Shown here piece after piece: positions 43,911 to 54,745 of a stretch of 64,000 nt of DNA; position 1 is the stretch's first letter; each line of letters opens with the position of its first letter. Source of the stretch: Sphagnum compactum (lineage: Eukaryota > Bryophyta > Sphagnopsida > Sphagnales). Location: assembly GCA_965153455.1 (NCBI GenBank), contig OZ234499.1, positions 5,625,577 through 5,689,576 of the forward strand, given 5' to 3'. Made by a program: the position numbers and the translations under genes. Below the pieces are notes generated by a model. That model searched no databases and had not been told where the DNA came from. It saw nothing but the letters and a program-made list of their open reading frames with translations.

Positions 43911-45760
43911 TACCTTTCTTGTGATAGACTAGAATTGTTTTAGGTTATGTTAGATTTTTTTTTGAAATGCCTTTCAAATTACATGTTATTAAGAAACAAT
44001 TTTCATGTTATTAATAATAAAATAAAATAAAATAAAAAATAAATGAAACATTTCCCTTTGAATCTGAAGGTCTACTAGATTTGTGCCATAAATTGGAAGG
44101 ACTCCCATGTTGAAGGAAAATAAGGTTCCAATTTTAAGTTGCATTTGAAACCTCAAATCATGAGATTGGGGGCCCTTGGTGTGCCATTGCTACTACACCT
44201 TTTTTTTTGGTGGTACCTATGCATAAACATTGTTGTTGGTTGTAGGGTTTATGGGATGGGACTAGGGTTTTATTTCCATTTTTTTATATTTAAAAATGGA
44301 GAAAATTTCAAAAATAAACAAATTAATCCAATTTACACTAGGGAAAAAAAAAAAGGGTTCCAAAAAGTTCTAAAAACATTTTGGTCAAAAATAGACAGAA
44401 TTTGTTTAGGAAAAAAAAACTCTGATCCGGGCAAGCATGAACCAACCTTGAAGTTATTGAAAAACTATTATTAGTTCCTGCATATATATATATCGGCCTC
44501 CATGTGTGTATCTTAACATCCCAACCTTGAATCATGAAAGAGCATTAGTGGTGCCACATGTAGGTAATGCAAAACCATTGCAAAGAGCTTCATCTTCATT
44601 GGAAACTTTACCTTTGCACTAACAACTTGGATGTCGTCGCCAATCACCATTAGCCCCATGCAAAAACAAGTCCTCCACTTTTTGGTTAACAAATGTTTTT
44701 TAGGCATCATCATATGAGGCAATAGCCAAGTCGGGCCCCACATTCTGAGAATATCCCCATTTGTGTGTTTTACACATAGTAAGGCATGAGGCGAAGGTTA
44801 TATTGAACCTAAAATGTAAACATGGGGTTATCACATGTCATAGGATGGAGAGGATTCTCATCCAATGAATCTTTCAAAAGGCACTTCAAGAAAGTTAATT
44901 CCAAAGGTAAATAAATGAATACATATATATGTGTGATGAAACTTTGCCAAACTCAATCATATACTTTTATATTTGGTCTATAGCCAAATCTGGCTAAAGA
45001 TTATTGTGGATGATCTCCAATATGGCTTTGTCACAAATTGAAAATAGAAAACCCTTGATTTGAAAGCAATTTTCATCAATTGTTATTTATTTGGAGAGTT
45101 TTCTAAAAACATTTCATCAATTAATCTTAAATTTTTCTCAAGATGCTTGTAAATATTAAAAACATTATTTTTTTGCAAAAAGAATTGAAGCATACCCTCC
45201 CTTTCAATTTTAAGGTCTAGTTCCAAAGGCGCACCAAGAGCGACAACCATGTCTTTAAATGTCAAACCAAGGGAAGGTCTTGAATACCTTTTTTATTATT
45301 AAATATTGAGGGAAATGACCTTGATTGCAAACACTAAATAGTAATAACAAATTAAATGCAACTTACTCTCTAACAAGAAAATATGCATGTTCACATTATT
45401 ATTGATCATGTTTTATCTGCTATTTTTTATGATTGGAGTTTAATTTAAAAACACATTTGAACAAGGTGATGCTCTAATAATATTGAAAAACTAGTTGTTT
45501 ACAATAAGCAAAATGGACATTTATTAATAGTTTAGTCAAATCAAAGATGACAAAATGTTTAGTTATGTCCACCATGTCATGTTTATTTTGATTAAAAATT
45601 TATATATATATGTTAATTGATTTGATTAATAGATAGCATAAATAATGAATGGGCTTTAAAACTTAATTATTATAAATATAAATATATTTAAAATATTAGG
45701 TAAATATGAATAACTAGCCTATTTAATTTAGCTTAATCTACTTAAGTTATTCATTATTTG
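43911..45760. other. AT-rich spacer, no supported gene
   Basis: There are several homopolymer and AT microsatellite stretches. A minus-strand segment at about 45310-45385 matches the repeat tail at 34680-34740 (GTTGCATTTAATTTGTT and a TATTTAGTGTTTGC phrase). The open frame at 44139-44474 is unrecognised. Confidence 0.45.
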
Positions 45761-45764
45761 CAAG

Positions 45765-45835
45765 TATGAGGAGTTAAACCCCTCACCTCCATAAAAAGAA
45801 ACCAAGTCCTTAACCAATGCACCACACCTTTTTCA
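45765..45835 (-). repeat. tRNA-like (pol III A/B box) SINE-type head
   Basis: On the minus strand, GTGGTGCATTGGTTA (45825-45811) and GGGGTTTAACTC (45782-45771) sit in A-box/B-box spacing. The head closely resembles the one at 30180-30118 (GTGGTGCA.TGGT.AAGGACTTGGTT). Confidence 0.6.
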
Positions 45836-45954
45836 AAATGTGGGTTTTTTTCAACAAATTATTATGAACATTTTTATTGCACATTTTTTACACTAAGTTT
45901 AAGTAGAAAGGTAGGTAATAAGTGAATAAGTTATAAGTAGGTCAATATTTCAAT

Positions 45955-46160
45955 GCACCTACTTATCAAGAACATTGCCCACATATTACTTACATGCCTA
46001 CTTTGTAATTACTTATTACCAACTTCGAACCTATCTATCAACTACCTACTTACAACCTTCCTATCTACCTGTCTACTTTGCTACTATTTGCCTACCTACC
46101 TACTTATTTTACAACCCGCCCACTTACATGTTTACTTGCTTACCTACCTACCTACTAATT
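45955..46160. repeat. CTAC/CCTA-rich degenerate repeat
   Basis: CTACCTAC, CTACTTA and CCTACCTACCTACT recur densely. The sequence resembles the CCTA block at 29.9-30.5 kb and also lies beside a tRNA-like head. Confidence 0.6.
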
Positions 46161-46764
46161 GCATACATGACAATGAGGTCAACCTTGGGGGGTACACGCC
46201 TACACGTCAATTAAACACATCAAATCTCTTAAATAACATTAAAAATGATTTAAACATATCAAATGTGACACATGTCACATTGCATTTGGAACAACTTACA
46301 TTACTCATTATATTGTATGGACCTACACCATGTAGGCACCACACATTCTAGTGTAAATAGTAATGTCCCATTTGACATAACACCAATCAACTTTGTTATG
46401 TTGTTATGTTGAACATACCTACTTTTTAGGGGAAGACAAAGTAGACAAAAATTACCCCTTTGAATCATTTCCAACAAGTATTTTAATCACATTAATCATC
46501 TTAATCATAATGCTAGAGGTGTAGAAGACATGTTTTTGTTGTGGTGTCATCAATAATGCTCAATAGGAGATTTCAAGTTCACCACCAATGCCCTATGAAT
46601 TGGATAGTAGTTTTTAACCATTTCATCACATCTTACTATTTTAGAAATAAGGGGAAGTAATGATAGTTATTTCATTTACAAACAAATTAGTCAAAAATTG
46701 GGGTGTAATTGAAAAAAGTTTGAAGAAACATTTTTTTAATTGAACACTTGTTCCACAACAACAT
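46161..46764. other. AT-rich spacer, nothing recognised
   Basis: No recognised open frame or repeat was seen. Confidence 0.45.
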
Positions 46765-47650
46765 TGTCAAGACCTTAGCGTTGCTTGGGCTTGCAACCAA
46801 GGTTGGGACAAGACAAAAAGAGTCAAGTTCGAAATAAGTCAAGGTAATGGTGGCACCCAAACACTCCCCTTACGTGAAGGAAATGTGGGAGTGCAAAAGA
46901 GGTCCCCAAGACTTTAAATCACAAATTTCAATATCATGAAATTTTGATAAAATCCATGCGAAAATTGTAAAACAATTTGTCATGCAAAATTAGTAGGTTT
47001 CAAAGTGTAAAAATGGCACAAAATAAATATATGTATATTATTTTTATATATGATGTTTTTTTTAATTTTTGGTGTTTTGATGTGACATTTGTATGATTTA
47101 CATTTTAACTAAATACGTGCAATTATCATGATGTAATTTTACATAAAACTATGCGATTTTTGTGTATTGAACATGAACATTCACATATGTCATTCAAAAA
47201 CAATGTTTCATTTGTTCAAATATTTAAAATATTGAATATGTATAAATATCGTTCATATTAACCATAACTTGAAATTCATGCAATTTTTGTACGAACCTAT
47301 GAAAATCATATTTTCATGGAATTTGTATGCACCTATAGATTTTAAGAGATCAAATCACCTTTGATTGAAGAGTAATGTTTCATTGAAAAATTCTTTTCAA
47401 GGAATAAATTTTTTGCCTTGAAAACTTCTAAATTAAAATTCCTATGAGGAAGTTAGGAACTTACCAAATAGTAAGATTCATAATTTTGTGATTTCAAATT
47501 ATGTCACTTTGATGTAATTCCCATTGCCATATATGCAAAGTATACTATAGAAAGGAAAGTGGCAACTCCTCCCCAAGTTGAAATGTGTCTTATGAATGTG
47601 AACTACTTGTGTTTCATTTGTGCACCATTTTGGTTTCAATTTGCACTAAT
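46765..47650 (+). mobile_element. Decayed LTR copy of the 31320-32261 family
   Basis: It begins TGTCAAGACCTTAGC..TTGG, parallel to the solo LTR start, and retains the landmark AGTATACTATAG (about 47539; compare about 31941) followed by GG(A)AAG.TGGC..ACTCC. It is much more AT-rich than the solo LTR, consistent with long decay. The 3' end is missing and a piece of repeat B follows. Confidence 0.6.
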
Positions 47651-47689
47651 TGTTCTTTTTCTTAGTTTGTACAAATGGACTTTTCCTTC

Positions 47690-47815
47690 AAATCAGCTTA
47701 ACAAGCTCATTTTAATTTCATCATGGAATTCCCATACTATACTCTGTAATGAATCTAAACACAATAACCTTCTTGCCTTGGTAGGCATGGCCAACAAACA
47801 ATAGTCCAAAGATGC
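47690..47815 (-). repeat. Dispersed repeat B fragment
   Basis: On the minus strand this matches 51917-51975: TTTGTTGGCC, CCTACCAAGGCAAG, TTGTGTTTAGATTCATTA and GAGTATAG. Confidence 0.75.
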
Positions 47816-48400
47816 ATCCCTGACATATAGTATTCCCTGATTGGATTCGGCAACAAACTGTCGAATAAGTAATTAAATTTTAAATTTTAACTTGGGCACC
47901 GGGTTTTTTAATTTAGAAAATTTTGGTAGATAATATGGTTATAAAAAATAATAAACATGTTTATGTTACGTTTATGGGATAGTCTAGTGTGTTTAGTCTC
48001 TCTGAGTTTTTTGTCTTGAATTTTAAGGTCTGCAGTCCAAACCAGTGTTGTCGAATATCAACATCTAAACCTAACTTGTGGATACCAATAATAGATTTTA
48101 TTTTATTTTTAGGCAAGGAAAGATATATATCCCAAAAAAAAATCAATCTATTACGATAGCCGATTACAAATAATTTTATTTTTCTCCTTCATCTATCGAT
48201 TATGAATATTTCACTTTTCAGTTTTTGAAACATGCCGGATATGCACCAAGGTTATGTGTGTAAAATTTCCAAATTTGCTTGCTTAAAAGATTACAATATA
48301 ATATAACAAAACAAAAACAACATAAGCAGAATCCAAAACAAAGTAACTTTGGGGGGGAATTAAACCCCAGTTCTTCATAGAACTATGAATAACTCTACCC
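47816..48400. other. AT-rich spacer, nothing recognised
   Basis: Only short AT-rich open frames are present. Confidence 0.45.
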
Positions 48401-48402
48401 AA

Positions 48403-50162
48403 TTATAGCATAAGTATCCTACCCCAACCACACCCCCAAAAAAACAAACCACAAAATTGATCATTGTCAACTTGTAATTGTTCAAAGAAGTCAACTGCTT
48501 CAAGCAAGTCATAGTTCTCCTTTGCCAAAGAATCTTCCTCTTTTAAGTATTCCTTCAAATTTGTATTTAGTATGCAATTGTGGCATGGGTCATTAGGCCA
48601 ATTTTTCACCACCATGATGATCCAATCCATGTTCTCCACTTGTAAATGACAACATCTTAAAGTTGTCAACACACCTGCAAGACTAAACACATGTTCAATT
48701 TCTATTTGTGAACTTAGGATTCCAATTTTTTTTTTTGCAAGGAAACGCACATTTGGAAATTAGCCTTCATGGATGCGCCACCATGTGAATGGATCTACAC
48801 ATGTAGATGGCAAAGTAGAAAGCCTCCTAAATAGAAATAACTCTCCAATAACCAATGCACATGAAGATTTTTCAATTGGGGCCTCCACACCAAACATATT
48901 TTCTTCAAATTCCTCACCCACGACATCAATTGTTGCTATAGCAATAGATGCATTAATGGCAATAGGGTTCAACCGTTCAAAGTAGACCATCAAAAGAGGA
49001 ATAATAATTTTGGCATCATATTTAGTAGCCAATTGAATGGCATTCCCATGTCCCAACAAATTTTCCACAATGCGTAAAGATTTGAAGTGCAGATCCAACA
49101 TGATGGCCATCATATTATGAACCTTCCCTCCATTAAAAGTTTTCAGAAACCGCAAAAAAGGTTTGATAACCTTAATAACCTCTCGCCACATATTTTTATG
49201 CAAAACAAGGATTTCATTTTCAAATGAATCAAAAATTTCAGGCCCACCAAAAAGTGGCAATAATGTTGCTTCCATGTTCATAGTGAATGCAATAGTTATT
49301 GTCAAAATGTTTAACAACAACCAATGGCTCCTTGATTGATTCATGACACATGATGATACAACAAGGTTTAAACAAGATGCAATTGTTTGAGCAACAACCC
49401 ACACTTGGGCTTTTGACACTCTTTATTGCAAAGCCACAACTTTCTGCCTTCCATAACAAAGAATAACGGTGTCTTTAAACTACATACACTCTTCAAACAT
49501 TATGATCTTGCTTGCTAATTTGGTTTTCACCACAATTGTTAATTTTTGAAGTCGCATCCTGCTATCACAACAAGCCCGTTCCCACTCTTGCCTCCCTTTC
49601 CCAAACTTTTTGGTCCAAGTAATTATTTTTTGTAAACCAACATGTGCATCCTTCACACTAACACTTCTCAACCCAATAGAGACTTTATCATCATTAGTAG
49701 CATATTGACATGCCTTAGACATTACGTGCCCAAAGCAAATACCCTCGTAAACCTTGAACAACTTCAAAGGTTCACAATCAACAATTAACTGCAGAGTTGT
49801 TGCCATAATAGTCAAATTATTGCCTTCGTCCTTTACAAAGGCAATTATTTGATGTAATAATCCATACTTCTCTAGTAAGCGTTAGAGTTGTATGTCCATG
49901 GATTGCTCAAAATTTTCATGAACCTCAAACAACCCCCCAAGCTTCATTCAAAAAAATTGTAATTATAACAAATGTGTCAACACCACCACGAGACATCCAA
50001 AGATCGAAAATGGTTGAAACCGTTGTCGTAGTTTTCAAATTTGGCAAAACATGTTGGTCCAATGTCTTTTTCACCATTGTAGGTAACATTTCTTCCATTA
50101 GAGGGGACCAAAAAGGAAATTGAACTCGGGGACATTAGCGTAAGACCAACCTTTGAAGCCAA
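48403..50162 (-). pseudogene. hAT-superfamily transposase, degenerate
   Basis: Minus-strand pieces in order: FDLWMSRGGVDTF (about 50010-49975), FLNEAWG, a VKDEGNN block; 49815-49480 with CEPLKLFKVYEGICFGHVMSKACQY and GRQEWERACCDS; 49419-48760 with CVMNQSRSHWLL and KTFNGGKVHNMMAIMLDLHFKSL; then 48750-48403 with SQIEIEHVFSLAGVLTTLR, the hAT C-terminal dimerisation block. The pieces are separated by frame shifts and stops (for example a TAA near 49881 where Gln fits). The N-terminal zinc finger was not found. Terminal inverted repeats and 8-bp target duplications were not identified. Confidence 0.82.
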
Positions 50163-50590
50163 ATGTTTTCCTAAGAGGATAATGGCCTATAACCTTTGCA
50201 GATGTACAACACCAAATCCTGAAGAAATTGTAATTGAACATCATTAGTTTTTGATAAGGATTTTTAGCACCAAAGAATGTTGTAATTGCATAGCTAGAAG
50301 GACTTGCCTTCTTTTTCCTAATTATTGGGTTTGATCAAATGTTACCACCTTTTCACTACAAATCTATTTCCTTTGAGCCCTTACCTTTGGTTGTGTAGTG
50401 TCCACATGAATTTTCATGGGTTTAAGGTTTAAGGTTTAGGAATTTACCTTCAGTATGAAACGTAATGGCTTCTTGTTGTTGCGTGCTACATCCAAAGTCC
50501 AAAATGTGGTTGTTGTTGTAGGTTGTGTCCAAAACTTGGAAACAAACTTGCACAAACATCAAACAATAAAGCCAAAAGCACAACCCAAAA
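50163..50590. other. Spacer flanking the minisatellite
   Basis: AGGTTTAAGGTTTAGGAATTTACCTTCAGTATGAAA at about 50425 is echoed at about 51178 (AGGTTTAGGGTTAGGAACTTATTTTACTATGAAA). The minisatellite therefore lies between two diverged copies of a flanking repeat of several hundred bases. Confidence 0.5.
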
Positions 50591-51165
50591 GGAAGTGGAG
50601 AGCACAACGCTTGGAGCAATGCTAAGAAGGAAGCACAAACACAAAGTGCAAAGTGCAGAAGCATAAGGTTATGAGCAAAGCTCAGAAGGAAGCACAAAGT
50701 GCAACATTGGGAGTAAAACCAAGAAAACACCGTGCTCGAGAAAACACAATGTTGAAAAAATAATGCCAAAAAATCACGGTCCTTGAAAAACCACAATGCC
50801 GAAAAACAAGGCTGAAAAACCAAGGTGCTTGAGAAAGCACAGTGCCCAGAAACAATGCTAAGAAACCACGGTGCTTGAAAAAGCACATTGTCTAGCTTGA
50901 AAAAACGCACTACCCACAAACAATGCTAAGAAACCACAACACTTGAAAAAACACGATGCCCAGAAACCACAACGTTTGAGAAAGCATAGTGCCAAGAAAC
51001 AACGCTGAAAAACCATAGTGCTTGAGAAAGCATAGTGCCTAGAAACAACTTTGAGAAACCAGGACGCTTGAAAAAGCACAATGCCCATAAACAATGCCAA
51101 TAAATCATGATGCTTGAGAAAGAACAATGCCCATAAACAATGCTATATAATCATAGTGCTTGATA
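50590..51165 (+). repeat. 46-48 bp minisatellite, ~10 degenerate units, each with a hairpin
   Basis: The unit reads roughly GTGCTTGAGAAAGCACAGTGCCCAGAAACAATGCTAAGAAACCACG. Units start near 50712, 50760, 50828, 50870, 50938, 50970, 51018, 51065 and 51110, with variable spacing and one partial unit. GTGCTT-GAGA-AAGCAC (or GAAA loop) forms a 6-bp stem in the best-preserved units. The minus-strand open frames 50422-50919, 50858-51127 and others reflect absence of stops in the repeat, in more than one frame, and are not genes. Confidence 0.8.
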
Positions 51166-51900
51166 AAAAAAAAAAGAGGTTTAGGGTTAGGAACTTATTT
51201 TACTATGAAAAACTTTCTCAAGTTTCTTCAAGTTGCATGTTGCACCTCTTCAAGTTGCATCCAAAACCAAGCTTGAACATAAAGAAAGCAGAACACCAAG
51301 AAACCAAAGCACCAAACATCAAAAAACAATACACCAAACGCTAAAAAAATAGAGCACCACACACTAATTTAATGAAACAAAGAACTTGAAAATGTAAACT
51401 CGTAGCTCAAAGGAAAACTAAGCACAAAACATGAAATGCAAAAGCCACAATGTCGAAAGCTCGAGAGTGATGAGTTTTTCGTTCCTCCTAAACTTAAAAC
51501 TAACTGAAAAGCTTAAACCCTAAATGAAATACATATCCGGCATTTTTCTAAACCTTAATAGCCAGAACTATTGAAAACCCCTTTGGGCGGATATGGTTAG
51601 AGATAAATATAATAGAACAATTAAGCATTTGGCGGTTGTGCACATAGCCAGTTATGAAAAATATTTTAAAAATCCAAATATGTATGAATACATATATGGC
51701 CATTATGCATATGCATGCCTGGATGAATCTTGATAACCAGACGACACTGGTCCATACCAAACAGTCAAAAACTTGCAGATTCTTAAATTTATAATGATTA
51801 TAAATTTTTTGACACAAGTAATAAATAATTTAATTTATGCAAAAACCATTCATGTATTATACAATATACCGGTAGCCAAAGAACAAAATAACCAGAGGAC
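51166..51900. other. Spacer after the minisatellite
   Basis: This stretch includes the second flanking-repeat copy (51170-51360), with AGCACCAAA..ATCAAAAAACAA phrases. No gene is supported. Confidence 0.45.
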
Positions 51901-51916
51901 ATAATAAATGGTCCTT

Positions 51917-52680
51917 TGTTGGCTTGCCTACCAAAGCAAGGATATTGTGTTTAGATTCATTATAGAGTATAGTAGCTTAAGGGATTTTGGCCCTTAGGTA
52001 GTAGACCTATTTTTATATGAGGATTTTTGAAAGATGAAATTTTGGCTTGTGTTGAAATTTGAGATTAGTTATTGAGTTATGATATCTTGAAGATTTTGGT
52101 TTTTTGGAGGATTTTTTTGAAGATTATATTTTTTTGTGATGAAATATTTGAATTTTCATAATTCTTCTTCTATCTATGAAGGAAGGTAGTTTGTTTTGTT
52201 TTGTAGTTATGAGATCCACCGAACCGAGATGCTTCAGATCATGTTCGTGGTGTCTTGGAAAGCTTTCGATGAGGAAGGGTGCATGGGCTTGGTTCCATGA
52301 CGTTTGGATTTGTGGTGCAAAAGTTCTTGAATATTGAATGATTTCTTTCACTGAAAATTAAATTGAATCATAGCTAAAAATTTCAGAGGAATTGGAATGT
52401 GCCTTTGGTGTGATGGGAAAGGTCTTGATGGGCAGGATTTAATGAAATTTATTTGGTAAGATTTGGATTCAGAATGTGGGAGATATTGATTTTTAAGTGA
52501 TTTTTACATTTGAAAATTCAAATAAAATCCAAAAAACCAGGTTTTGGAAGGAAAAATCAGGTGAAGGATGTGGTAACTAACACTTGGGCCAACAGCACAG
52601 GCCACACTACGATACTACTTTTTGATGTAAATGGCAAGGCCACAGTGTGACACACCCCTTGTTGACATAGGAAAGAGCTA
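51917..52680 (+). repeat. Dispersed repeat B, longest copy
   Basis: From TGTTGGCTTGCC (51917) to GTGACACACCCC (about 52658). The first 250 bp recur directly at 53651-53925, the middle 400 bp recur inverted at 24670-25090, and the last 50 bp recur at 53935-53985. It begins TGTTGG and contains GGGCCAACA at 52587, but the bases next to these are not a target duplication, so LTR status is not supported. Confidence 0.75.
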
Positions 52681-52854
52681 TCTTACACAGAAAAAAGCAA
52701 AGGTACAAATGCCGTAACGTAAGTACGTACCACAAATGATAGGGAATCCGAATATAACCATCCACTGGATGCCCCTTATTACTCAGTTGGGGATGAATCT
52801 CAACTGAGTTAATATATGATTTCACCTTGGTAACCAATTCTGTAAGAAGTAGGT

Positions 52855-52920
52855 CTCATACATAGGTAGATAGGTAGCAAAATAGGTAACTATTGAGTAA
52901 GTAAGTAAGTAAGTAGATGG
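52855..52920. repeat. (GTAA/GGTA)n microsatellite
   Basis: GTAAGTAAGTAAGTAAGTAGA and GATAGGTAGATAGGTAG phrases occur here. Confidence 0.7.
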
Positions 52921-53645
52921 TTTATACATAGATAAGGGCTAGTGTTACCACTTACCTACTAAAAACCTACCGGTTGAGCTAACTACCTTGGTTAGCTAAC
53001 GAACGGGAACCCAACAGAAAATTGTTTCCTGACCACTTACCATTCATCTTTCATGGTGCACTGGTGGGTGCTGGTAATTCGCTGTGGCCTTACAAAAAGG
53101 CAGCCACCATGCAATGCAAATGAATGAATGAATTTTGCACAATTTTTGAAACCCTCCCTTATGAACTTTGTAGGTACACAAAATGTCTGTGGATTGCACT
53201 CATAACAGAGACAAAGTCGATTGGGGTCTGTTGTCAACTTGTCAATTCCTTCTTTGTTCATGACTCCAGAGCAGGAAGTACGAAGTAGGTAAAGGGCGGC
53301 CAGGATATCATGGTTGGTGAGGGTTTTGGATTGTATGCCACTTGGCTCGCTTGCTTGATTGATCCAGGGAAAAGTGGGTAGATTGTGTGTTGGGCCTTAA
53401 CTCTGTTCTTATCACATTAGCTTTTGCCTAAACTGGAGACATCTGGACATGCATGAGAGCATTTGACCTGAATGTGAATCCCAAAAAAACTGCCTAGAAA
53501 ATTAGGGTTCATTCACATTCTTTGGAAAATGCCACCAAGAATGGCCATTATTAGATGACAATATTATTTCAATTGAAGGGTAGCTTCTCCTTTTAACAAT
53601 TGAACCAAAATTTTGATTTACAGATTTATACTGTAAATGTTGACA
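52921..53645. other. Spacer, no supported gene
   Basis: The open frame at 53037-53261 on the minus strand has no recognised motif. Base composition is less AT-rich than the surroundings. Confidence 0.4.
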
Positions 53646-53650
53646 CTATT

Positions 53651-53985
53651 TGTTGGCCTTGCCCACCAAGGCAAGGATATTATTGTGTTTAGATTCATTA
53701 TAGAGTAGCTTAAGGGATTTTAATAGGCCCCTAGGTAATAATAATAAATAGGTCTATTTTTATATGAGGATTTTTTAAAGATGATATTTTTGGCTTGTGT
53801 TGAAACTTGAGATCAGTTATAGAGTTATAATAACTTGAATGATTTTGGTTTCTTTTAGAGGATTTTTTGAAGATTTATATTTTTGCATGGGGAATATTTG
53901 AGTTTCCTTAATTCTTCTTTTGCCTTAACACACTTTTTTAATGTAAATGGCCAGGCCGTGGTGTGACACACCCACCCCTCGTTTT
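53651..53985 (+). repeat. Dispersed repeat B, internally deleted copy
   Basis: It matches 51917-52165 and then jumps to the sequence equivalent to 52612-52665, so the ~400-bp middle part is missing. Confidence 0.75.
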
Positions 53986-54094
53986 ACTTGTTTTTGTGCA
54001 ATAGCCCAAGGTACACTTAGCCCATCAATTCTTCTCTTATGGCAAGGTTTTAGAATCAAAGCACAAAGTGTAGGGGTATACATCAATGTTGGGT

Positions 54095-54745
54095 GGATAT
54101 TTGGATTTTTCAATATCCGCCTTGGATATTTAAAATGACATTTGATGGATAGATATCATTGGGAGTGATATTCGGTTTGATATCCGGATGCTTGATATCA
54201 CCTATTGCGACATTCCATATCTTGATATTCGAAATGTATGTTGGAGATAAAGATGTTGATATCCGATCTAGATATCAGATTTAGGGTCAAATATCAAGGT
54301 TAGTAGTACTTATCTATTTATTTTTCATTTTCTTGATATAACTAGGGTGGTGAAAATCCCTCAACAAGTTTGGAAATGTTCCAGGGAAACATTTTGAGAG
54401 GTCTCTTCAAAGTTGTAGTCACTAGTAGTAGTTATTATTGTGGCTATATTTTCTTTAAAAAAGAATGTCTGATTTTTTTGTGAATGTTTTTTTGAAAAAA
54501 AAAACAATTGCAACAAAATATTTTCTTAAAAAAAAAGGATGTTGCTTTTTGAAGATTTTTTGCCCAAATTTTTTTTTTGGCAACCAATGTAATTGGCAAA
54601 CAAAGTTTTAAATTTTTGATATCGAATCTATTGATATCCGACTAATAAATAAATGGCGAATATTCGGGAACATTGATATTCAAGTTAATTTGAAGAATGT
54701 GAAAATGTGATATCTGATCAGGATATCTAAATATTTTTAAAAATA
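54095..54745. repeat. GATATC/ATATCCG-rich degenerate patch
   Basis: TTGATATCCG, GATATCAGATT, GATATTCG and GATATCTGATC recur many times in two clusters (54095-54300 and 54610-54740), partly as inverted copies. It may be a decayed MITE. Confidence 0.4.

Noticed and set aside
50422-50919. 165-codon Phe/Cys-rich frame
   Set aside because: Translation of the minisatellite; open in several frames and unit length is not a multiple of three.
51917-52594. Repeat B as a solo LTR (TGTTGG..CCAACA)
   Set aside because: Flanking 5-mers differ (TCCTT and GCACA) and other copies extend past the supposed right end.
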